NCBI GenBank assembly: GCA_959596495.1
Contig: CAUFXK010000065.1
Location: forward strand, 1 to 10,451
Direction of reading: 5' to 3'
DNA from: an uncultured Collinsella sp.
GTDB lineage: Bacteria > Actinomycetota > Coriobacteriia > Coriobacteriales > Coriobacteriaceae
DNA length: 10,451 nt
Below the pieces are notes generated by a model. That model was not told where the DNA came from and ran no database searches. It saw only the letters and a program-made list of their open reading frames with translations. The stretch's first letter is position 1. Each line of letters begins with the position of its first letter. Positions 5,620 through 10,451 of this stretch are shown piece after piece. A program made the position numbers and the translations under genes.

Positions 5620-7755
5620 ATGGGGCGCAATAACAAGCATAAGCGCGGTGCCCGCAATAAGCGTGGGCCGGTGCGCAGCGAACGCCGTCCGAGCCTGACC
5701 GGGCGCGTGCAGCTCCATGAGCATGGCGCCTATGTCATAACCGAGAGCGGCGACTACAAGGTTATGGGCCGCGGTAAGCGCGAGATCATGGATGGCGATA
5801 CCGTTGCCGTGAGCATTAAGAACAGCCCGCACGGTGAGCGGCGCGCCGTGATCGAAGGCGTGGTTGAGCGCGCAGCCATAAGCGTGGTGGGTACGTACCA
5901 GACCGCTGGTCCGCTCGGTGTGATCGAGCCGCTCGATTCGCGCCTGAAGGCCGACTTCTTCATTCTGCCCGAGGATACCTCGGCGGATCGTCTGGGCGTC
6001 CACCCGGGTGATGCCGTTGTCGCGCGCATTTTGACCTACCCGACGCGCCTGGAATCGGGCACCGTGACGATCGAACGCCGCATTGGCGGAGATGACGCGC
6101 CGGATTTGGGCGTTCAGTATGTGATGGCGCGTTACGGCTATACCGATAGCTATCCCGAGGCCGCGCTGGACGAGGCCGAGGGGCTTTCGCTCGATGTGTC
6201 CGCGGCGCTTAAGGACCCGCTCCGCCGCGATCTGCGCGACCGCTTTGTCATCACGATCGACCCGGTCGACGCGCGCGACTTTGACGATGCCATTTCGCTT
6301 GAGCGCACGCCCGAGGGTGGCTACAAGCTGGGTGTGCATATCGCTGACGTTTCTCACTATGTGGCTTGGGACGGGCATATCGATCTTGAGGCTCGCCATC
6401 GTACGACATCGGTGTATCTGGCCGATCGCGTGCTTCCCATGCTGCCCGAACGCCTGTCCTGTGACCTATGCTCGCTTCGCCCTGACGAGGACCGTCTTGC
6501 GTTTACCGTTGACATTGAGCTCGATGCGCAGGGTCGCGTGCGGCATTACGATCCTTACCCCAGCGTGATTCGCTCGCGTGTGCGTATGGACTATGACGGC
6601 GCCGAGGCGCTGCTGGTGCGTGCCGACGCGGTTGAGTATTCGGTGCTGGAAGGCGCCGCTGAGGATGTTGCGGCTGCTGAGGCCTCGCGCGAGGAGGCGC
6701 TTGAGCGCGGTCTTGCGTGTGAGGAAACTGCTCGCGGCTATAACGTTGACCTCGGCGATTTCCTTGTCGCCGCCAACGAACTCGCCGAACTTCGCTGTCG
6801 TATTCGTCGTGCCCGCGGCTCAGTCGATTTTGACACGGCCGAGATTCGCGCTCTATTGGATGAGGACGGAGTGCCCGTGCAGATTGTGGCGCGCGAGCGT
6901 TCGTGTGCCACGTCGCTTATCGAGGAAGCCATGCTACTCGCCAACGAGTGCGTTGCAGAGTGGCTGGCAGACCGTGATATCGAGGCCTGCTATCGCGTGC
7001 ATGAGGATCCGAGCCCCGATAGCCTGCACGGTGCCGCCGTTGCGCTGGCGCAGCTAGGCATCATCGACGATCGCCGTGCTGCCGGTATCGCCCTGGGGAG
7101 TCCCGATGAGCTACAGGCTGCAGTTGATGCTGCCGCCGGTACGGCCAACGCACCGCTCGTCAACACGCTGCTTCTGCGCAGCATGCAGCGCGCACTGTAC
7201 AAGCCGCGCAACGAGGGCCACTTTGCGCTCGCCGCGCCGTGCTACTGTCACTTTACGAGTCCCATCCGGCGCTACCCCGATCTGGTGGTGCACCGCGTGC
7301 TCAAACTGCAGTTGGCCTATGAGCAGCTCGGCGGCAAGGACGCCCTGGTCCGTACGCCGCGGCTGATCGGCAAGGGGCGCGAGTCGCTGCCGCGCATTCT
7401 GCCGCAGATCTGCCGCGCATGCAGCGATGCCGAGCGCGCGGCAGATGCCGCTAGCCATGCGACGCAAAAGATCAAGATTGCCCAGTACTATGAGGACCGT
7501 CTGGGCGAGCGCTATGCCGGAACCGTCTCGTGGGTTAGCAGCATGGGCCTCTTTGTGCGCTTGGACCTGACGCAGGTCGAAGGCTTGGTTTCGATCAAGA
7601 GCCTGGGCAACGAGTGGTTCGAGTTCGACGAGGATGCGCTTACGCTGACGGGCGCCGACACGGGGACTCGCTATGAACTGGGCCAGCGCGTGATTATCGA
7701 GGTCTCGCGCGTCAATACCACGCGTGGGCACTTGGACTTTAAGCTTATCCATTAG
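5620..7755 (+). CDS. rnr: Ribonuclease R (RNB-family 3'-5' exoribonuclease)
   Basis: RNase R degrades structured RNA from the 3' end to nucleoside monophosphates and acts in mRNA decay and rRNA/tmRNA quality control. The 711-aa protein has a basic start (1-25, rich in Lys and Arg), two cold-shock-type RNA-binding domains (about 26-160), the RNB catalytic domain (about 200-545), and a C-terminal S1 domain (about 630-709). The metal-binding aspartates appear in IDPVDARDFDDA as Asp214, Asp220, Asp222 and Asp223. Downstream are HIADVSHYV (240-248, Tyr247), SVYLADRVLPMLPE, and HFTSPIRRYPDLVVHR (544-559). It is shorter than the E. coli enzyme: the N-terminal helix-turn-helix domain and the Lys-rich C-terminal tail are missing. 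The ATG has AAGGAGG (5609-5615) at 4 bp. A weak -10-like TAGACT (5580-5585) precedes it. No smpB gene follows. Confidence 0.96.
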   Translation: MGRNNKHKRGARNKRGPVRSERRPSLTGRVQLHEHGAYVITESGDYKVMGRGKREIMDGDTVAVSIKNSPHGERRAVIEGVVERAAISVVGTYQTAGPLGVIEPLDSRLKADFFILPEDTSADRLGVHPGDAVVARILTYPTRLESGTVTIERRIGGDDAPDLGVQYVMARYGYTDSYPEAALDEAEGLSLDVSAALKDPLRRDLRDRFVITIDPVDARDFDDAISLERTPEGGYKLGVHIADVSHYVAWDGHIDLEARHRTTSVYLADRVLPMLPERLSCDLCSLRPDEDRLAFTVDIELDAQGRVRHYDPYPSVIRSRVRMDYDGAEALLVRADAVEYSVLEGAAEDVAAAEASREEALERGLACEETARGYNVDLGDFLVAANELAELRCRIRRARGSVDFDTAEIRALLDEDGVPVQIVARERSCATSLIEEAMLLANECVAEWLADRDIEACYRVHEDPSPDSLHGAAVALAQLGIIDDRRAAGIALGSPDELQAAVDAAAGTANAPLVNTLLLRSMQRALYKPRNEGHFALAAPCYCHFTSPIRRYPDLVVHRVLKLQLAYEQLGGKDALVRTPRLIGKGRESLPRILPQICRACSDAERAADAASHATQKIKIAQYYEDRLGERYAGTVSWVSSMGLFVRLDLTQVEGLVSIKSLGNEWFEFDEDALTLTGADTGTRYELGQRVIIEVSRVNTTRGHLDFKLIH

Positions 7756-7780
7756 CCAAATCTCGACTCATGGCGGGAGA

Positions 7781-7812
7781 GCGGAGGGCGGTCTTTCGGG
7801 GCCGCCCTCCGC
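7781..7812 (+). terminator. Terminator-like hairpin after rnr
   Basis: GCGGAGGGCGG (7781-7791) pairs perfectly with CCGCCCTCCGC (7802-7812) around a 10-base loop. The stem is strong and GC-rich, 25 bases after the rnr stop. Only ATTTGG follows, so the T tract is weak and termination may be partial or assisted. Confidence 0.65.
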
Positions 7813-7853
7813 ATTTGGATCATGGCTACCTTGCCGTCTGTTCGGCCGCCCGC

Positions 7854-7915
7854 TTACCTGCTATTCGAGAGGTAAAACCTACCAAAATAAACCTGTCCCT
7901 TTTTGGCAGGTTTAC
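7854..7915. repeat. Cluster of inverted and direct ACCT/AGGT half-sites before the recombinase gene
   Basis: Related half-sites crowd into about 60 bp: TTACCT (7854-7859) inverted against AGGTAA (7870-7875); TAAAACCTACCAAAA (7873-7887) and TAAACCTGTCCCTTT (7888-7902) as adjacent direct copies; and an inverted copy reading TAAACCTGCCAAAAA on the minus strand (7914-7900). The last pair gives a perfect 8-bp inverted repeat, TAAACCTG (7888-7895) with CAGGTTTA (7907-7914). A serine recombinase gene starts 18 bases downstream, so this may be its binding, recombination or autoregulatory site. Alternatively it is an intergenic REP-like repeat. Confidence 0.6.
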
Positions 7916-7932
7916 AAGAAAGCGGGGATGAG

Positions 7933-8538
7933 ATGGCGACGGTGTATGGTTATGCGCGGGTGAGTTCGCGCGATCAGAATCTTAATCGGCAGCTGGATGC
8001 GCTGGGCGCCTATGGCTTGGGCTCGGCGAATATTTATGCCGACCATGCGAGCGGCAAGGACTTCGATCGACCGCGCTATCGCGAGCTGCTGCACGTCCTG
8101 GGAGACGGGGACGTGCTGGTGGTGCTTTCTATCGACCGACTTGGTCGTAATTACTCCGAGATTCTTGAGGAATGGCGTCGCATTACCAAGGAGCTCGGGG
8201 TTGCCATTGTGGTGTTGGACATGCCATTGCTTGACATGCGCGCCAGGGCAAGCGGCACGCCGGATGTGGCTAATACCCTGATTGCCGATATTGTGCTGCA
8301 ACTGCTGAGCTACGTGGCGCAGGTGGAGCGCGAGAATATCCATCGGCGCCAGGCGGAGGGGATTGCAGCGGCGCGGGCGCGAGGGGTCCGTTTCGGTCGA
8401 CCTCGCAAGCCGTGCCCTCCTCAGTTTGAGCTGGTACGCGATAGCTATGAGGCAGGCGATATTACCCGCAGCCAGGCAGCAAAGTGCCTGGGCGTGTGCG
8501 TGGGGACGTTCGATCGCTGGATGCGCGAGGCGGGGTAG
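7933..8538 (+). CDS. Small serine recombinase of the resolvase/invertase family
   Basis: This 201-aa protein cuts and rejoins DNA through a phospho-serine intermediate. The catalytic domain starts MATVYGYARVSS, with nucleophile Ser11 by alignment to YARVS of known resolvases and Arg9 beside it. SIDRLGRNYSEI (66-77) supplies the conserved Arg69 and Arg72. The long dimer helix (about 112-145) leads to the hinge FGRPRK (154-159) and a C-terminal helix-turn-helix (about 177-198, TRSQAAKCLGVCVGTFDRWM), so the protein is full length. I chose the ATG at 7933; a TTG at 7903 would add ten poorly conserved residues. The ribosome binding site is weak (GGGG, 7924-7927). No transposase or obvious invertible segment is adjacent, so its target, whether resolution, inversion or a lost element, is unknown. 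The repeat cluster just upstream is the best candidate site. Confidence 0.92.
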   Translation: MATVYGYARVSSRDQNLNRQLDALGAYGLGSANIYADHASGKDFDRPRYRELLHVLGDGDVLVVLSIDRLGRNYSEILEEWRRITKELGVAIVVLDMPLLDMRARASGTPDVANTLIADIVLQLLSYVAQVERENIHRRQAEGIAAARARGVRFGRPRKPCPPQFELVRDSYEAGDITRSQAAKCLGVCVGTFDRWMREAG

Positions 8539-8642
8539 GGGTTTGCGTCGCTTTGTCGCTTCCTGTTGCGATTCAAATTTTGATACGGTGACGATGTCAT
8601 TTGGGGCTACACTCGCTGATATTCAAAAAAGGAGGTAGGCCC

Positions 8643-9224
8643 TTGGCGCGCGTAAAACAAATAATCGGATGGACCGCGATCATTCTGTTCGCTGCAACGC
8701 TGGCGGGCATCTGGGTGCTGACGGAGCAAAATGCGGTGGAGACGTCGTTGCTGAGCGAGTCCACCGCGCGCGTGGTGGAGGGTCAGGCTACGGGCGTTCA
8801 GGCTGCCGATGCCACGGGTGAAGCTCAGACCGAGAACGGGATGACCGGGGGCATCGATTCGGCTGCCTCGAATGTCCGGTCTGGCCGACTTGCTTCCATT
8901 CGCATGTGGGTGGGCACGAACGTCCGTCGCGTTGCCCATACCGTAGAGTTTTTCTTCGTCGGATTGTTCGCCTCGGTGGCCGTGGTTTGCTTTTCCAGGC
9001 GTCCGTGGAGCGTTTGCTCCCGTTGCGTGCCCGTGTTGCTCTTTTGCGCCGTCTGCTCCGTTGGCGATCAGGTACATAAGATCTTTGTTCCCGGCAGGCA
9101 TTTCGACGTTATCGATTTAGGATTCGATGCTGCGGGCTATGTCACCGCGATGCTGTTGGTATTGCTGACGGCGGCGTTGGTGCGCCATGCGACTCGGCCG
9201 ATCGGCGCCCATGCGAGGCACTAG
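8643..9224 (+). CDS. VanZ-like membrane protein
   Basis: This 193-aa protein has four likely membrane segments (about 8-26, 98-118, 126-142 and 160-181). Its second half has the VanZ pattern: RRVAHTVEFFFVGLF (95-109), GDQVHKIFVPGRHFDVIDLGFDAAGY (141-166). The latter matches the family pattern of an acidic residue and His, then FVPGR, then an Asp-rich helix. VanZ of Tn1546 gives low-level teicoplanin resistance, but most chromosomal VanZ-like proteins have no known role, so resistance should not be assumed. Between TM1 and TM2 lies an unusual 65-70-residue polar loop rich in Ala, Thr, Glu and Gly, probably extracytoplasmic. The start is TTG at 8643, chosen because AAAAAAGGAGG (8625-8635) lies 7 bp before it. 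An in-frame upstream start would place this strong site inside the coding region. It has its own leader after the recombinase. Confidence 0.82.
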   Translation: MARVKQIIGWTAIILFAATLAGIWVLTEQNAVETSLLSESTARVVEGQATGVQAADATGEAQTENGMTGGIDSAASNVRSGRLASIRMWVGTNVRRVAHTVEFFFVGLFASVAVVCFSRRPWSVCSRCVPVLLFCAVCSVGDQVHKIFVPGRHFDVIDLGFDAAGYVTAMLLVLLTAALVRHATRPIGAHARH

Positions 9225-9267
9225 CCTTAAGACGAGACATCGCGACTGCCTACGCTTCGACATTGAC

Positions 9268-9273
9268 TACAAT
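9268..9273 (+). promoter_or_regulatory. Possible -10 element for the ArsC/Spx-family gene
   Basis: TACAAT matches the -10 consensus at 5 of 6 positions and lies about 75 bases before the ATG at 9347. No convincing -35 sits 16-18 bp upstream. TTGACT at 9263-9268 overlaps the hexamer and has no good partner 17 bp on. The evidence is weak. Confidence 0.3.
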
Positions 9274-9346
9274 AACGGCTGCAATCGCGAGTGGTCGTCG
9301 ATGTGCAGTTTTCCAGACACCTGTTTTCTCTAAGAAAGGAAATCCC

Positions 9347-9706
9347 ATGACCGTACTGTTTGTTGAATATCCCAAGTGCTCGACCTGCAAGAAGGCCAAG
9401 GCATGGCTGGACGAACACGGGGTAGAGTATATCGACCGCGATATCGTTTTGGACAATCCCACGGCTGATGAGCTTGCGACCTGGATTGCTCGTTCGGGGC
9501 TGCCGGTGCGGCGCTTCTTTAATTCGTCGGGCATGAAATATCGAGAGCTGGGCCTGAAGGCGCGTCTGGATGCGGGCATGACGGATCGGGAGTGCTATGA
9601 GCTGCTGGCGACTGACGGCATGCTGGTCAAGCGTCCGCTGCTGGTGGGCGACGACTTTGCGATCCCCGGCTTTAGGGAAGCGGCTTGGACCGAGGCGCTG
9701 CTGTAG
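9347..9706 (+). CDS. ArsC/Spx-family thioredoxin-fold protein, YusI-like
   Basis: This 119-aa protein belongs to the ArsC/Spx/YffB group. The start VLFVEYPKCSTCKKAKAWLDEHG carries a CxxC pair (Cys11, Cys14). The central FFNSSGMKYRELGLK (57-71) and the late DGMLVKRPLLVGDDF (90-104) match Bacillus subtilis YusI closely from memory. Arg96 in KRPLL corresponds to the conserved Arg-Pro turn of the family. It may be a glutaredoxin-dependent reductase or redox sensor. Databases often label it arsenate reductase, but no ars genes are near, so arsenate reduction is not supported. Spx-type RNA polymerase binding is also unproven. The ATG is preceded by AAAGGAAA (9335-9342). An in-frame ATG at 9263 would add 28 non-conserved residues and is less likely. 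The next gene converges on it 72 bp away. Confidence 0.88.
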   Translation: MTVLFVEYPKCSTCKKAKAWLDEHGVEYIDRDIVLDNPTADELATWIARSGLPVRRFFNSSGMKYRELGLKARLDAGMTDRECYELLATDGMLVKRPLLVGDDFAIPGFREAAWTEALL

Positions 9707-9778
9707 CGGCTCCGGAAAGTGCGACCCGTTTTGAGTGATCGGCGTGGGATGTGTTTTCCATCGGCGGGCTCGCTCGGC

Positions 9779-10189
9779 TCAATCCTCGAGCTGTGCCCAT
9801 TCGTGCGGATCGTAGACCTTTACGTGCTTGTTGGACTTGCCGCTCCAGTACTCTTCGTCCATAAAGGGCAGATATGCCTGAACGCCGGGGCAGATAAAGG
9901 GGATCCGCTGCTGTTGCAGTCGCTCGCGCTGGCGCTGCTCCAGGTGCGCCTCGGATATGACGGTCGGCATACCGGACAGCTCGACGAGGCTTGCCTGGAT
10001 TCGCTTAAGGTCGGGGAGTCCCGCGTGCCATGACACCCGCAAGATCAAAAAGGATGCACGGCGGTATTTTGCCTGCATCACCGTGATGGCGGGGCGCAGT
10101 GTGGGATGGATTTTGTCCCGTTCGGGCCAAAGGTCAGCAGTGATCTCGAGGCCCAGGGTCTCCCATAGGTAATCAAGCTCTTCGTCCAT
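9779..10189 (-). CDS. Uncharacterised 136-aa protein, possibly an orphan N-terminal domain of a larger regulator-like family
   Basis: I do not recognise this protein with certainty. The minus-strand ATG at 10189 has GAGG 4 bases upstream; a TTG at 10210 would add seven residues without a ribosome binding site. The product is soluble, with no signal peptide or membrane helix. Residues 36-80 alternate strand-like and helix-like stretches (SFLILRVSW, LKRIQASLVEL, MPTVISE). Residues 86-110 (RQRERLQQQRIPFICPG, then VQAYLPF) resemble, from memory, a motif in longer proteins often labelled MarR-like, in which a helix ends before a PFIVPG-type turn and a YLP strand. Those proteins carry a further C-terminal DNA-binding part that is absent here, since only 26 residues follow. 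Codon use looks normal for the region. It may be a stand-alone domain or a truncated gene. Confidence 0.65.
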   Translation of the reverse strand: MDEELDYLWETLGLEITADLWPERDKIHPTLRPAITVMQAKYRRASFLILRVSWHAGLPDLKRIQASLVELSGMPTVISEAHLEQRQRERLQQQRIPFICPGVQAYLPFMDEEYWSGKSNKHVKVYDPHEWAQLED

Positions 10190-10258
10190 GGTGCCTCGAT
10201 ATCCGTGCAATGATGACGGTTCGATTGTGCCATCAGCCGCGAGTGCTGCATTGTTGTA

Positions 10259-10275
10259 ATCTACCAGCGGTAGAT
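10259..10275. repeat. Operator-like inverted repeat ATCTACC-N3-GGTAGAT
   Basis: Seven-base perfect arms surround AGC. It sits 70 bases upstream of the minus-strand gene start and overlaps a TGTAAT hexamer (10255-10260) on the plus strand. The size and symmetry fit a dimeric repressor site, but no regulator is identified. Confidence 0.45.
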
Positions 10276-10348
10276 GTGGGATGTTTTACGGGCTTTGACG
10301 CCGTAGGTGTCGCTGGTGCTTCACAGGTCCTTCACGTGTTGGCCGTAT

Positions 10349-10410
10349 TTGACTGAATTTCAAAAAAGTCAAAATTAGGGCTTGCGTCACGGCGAGACTT
10401 CCCGTATATT
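10349..10410 (+). promoter_or_regulatory. Strong rRNA-type promoter with A/T-rich UP-like element, reading out of the window
   Basis: TTGCGT (10382-10387) and TATATT (10405-10410) are separated by exactly 17 bp. Directly upstream is an A/T-rich tract (10355-10377) at the position of an UP element (about -40 to -60). A second possible -35, TTGACT (10349-10354), lies upstream and may form a tandem promoter with a weaker -10 (CAAAAT, 10370-10375). TTTGACT (10348-10354) and AGTCAAA (10367-10373) form an inverted repeat over the same tract. Such architecture is typical of rRNA, tRNA or other highly expressed operons, but the target gene lies beyond the window. Confidence 0.6.
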
Positions 10411-10451
10411 TCTTTCTTGCGCAAAGGCACAGCCGAGCGCAGCGATGCAGT

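Larger units (their letters stand above)
10211..10451. other. Non-coding right end with several repeat signals
   Basis: No open frame with a credible start fills this stretch, which lies upstream of the minus-strand gene and of whatever follows to the right. It contains ATCTACC-AGC-GGTAGAT (10259-10275), a smaller inverted repeat TACGG/CCGTA (10287-10291 with 10301-10305), a direct repeat of TTCAC 11 bases apart (10320-10324 and 10331-10335), and a strong rightward promoter region from 10349. A short stem TGCGC/GCGCA (10418-10422 with 10437-10441) lies in the presumed transcript start. I see no tRNA or rRNA sequence. Confidence 0.7.

Noticed and set aside
5467..6399. A 310-codon minus-strand open frame opposite the start of rnr
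   Set aside because: It crosses the ftsX terminator and the rnr ribosome binding site and has no domain signal.
7724..7963. A 79-codon plus-strand frame between rnr and the recombinase
   Set aside because: It overlaps the rnr end, the terminator hairpin and the repeat cluster, and lacks a proper start context.
7854..8642. Invertible DNA switch flanking the serine recombinase
   Set aside because: I looked for a matching inverted copy of the upstream half-site unit after the recombinase and within the rest of the window and saw none long enough.
8643..9224. Glycopeptide-resistance determinant
   Set aside because: Only a VanZ-like protein is present. Without vanH, vanA, vanX or their regulators a resistance role is not supported.
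9347..9706. True arsenate-resistance gene arsC
   Set aside because: The sequence fits the YusI-like branch with a CxxC pair better, and no arsenic transporter or regulator lies nearby.
9719..10033. A 104-codon plus-strand frame opposite the orphan minus-strand gene
   Set aside because: It has no ribosome binding site, and the minus-strand frame is longer, has GAGG before its ATG and shows a plausible protein motif.
1..10451. CRISPR array, tRNA or rRNA genes, riboswitch
   Set aside because: I saw no regularly spaced repeats, no tRNA-like sequence, no rRNA sequence and no recognisable riboswitch core.

Overview
The window looks like ordinary chromosome from a GC-rich actinobacterium. A Coriobacteriia member close to Collinsella is my inference. 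It rests on the GC-rich coding sequence, the two-gene transketolase, ftsE-ftsX with a long N-terminal FtsE extension, a compact RNase R, and a gut-type small serine recombinase. No rRNA gene or other taxonomic marker is present to confirm this.

Layout from left to right, on the + strand unless stated. A YitT-family membrane protein (3-893) is followed by a 237-bp spacer with a possible promoter and palindrome. Next is a two-gene operon for the N- and C-terminal halves of transketolase (1131-1961 and 1963-2904), closed by a hairpin terminator (2951-2984). A 370-bp non-coding stretch contains a large, nearly perfect 128-bp palindrome (3124-3251) and a probable extended -10 promoter. The overlapping cell-division pair ftsE-ftsX (3355-5482) follows and ends at a textbook terminator. 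rnr (RNase R, 5620-7755) is next and has its own terminator-like hairpin.

The second part is more accessory. It holds a cluster of ACCT/AGGT half-sites (7854-7915), a 201-aa serine recombinase (7933-8538), a VanZ-like membrane protein with a TTG start (8643-9224), and a YusI-like ArsC/Spx-family thioredoxin-fold protein (9347-9706). A minus-strand orphan gene (10189-9779) converges on the last of these. The right end (10211-10451) has no gene but carries several inverted and direct repeats and a strong rRNA-type promoter with an A/T-rich upstream element. That promoter points out of the window.

Functionally, the left two thirds are core metabolism (pentose-phosphate carbon shuffling), division-site control (FtsEX) and RNA decay (RNase R). 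I found no undescribed multi-gene system. The best leads are non-coding: the 128-bp palindrome before ftsE, the half-site cluster before the recombinase, and the promoter and repeats at the right edge. The long disordered FtsE N-terminus is the best protein-level lead.
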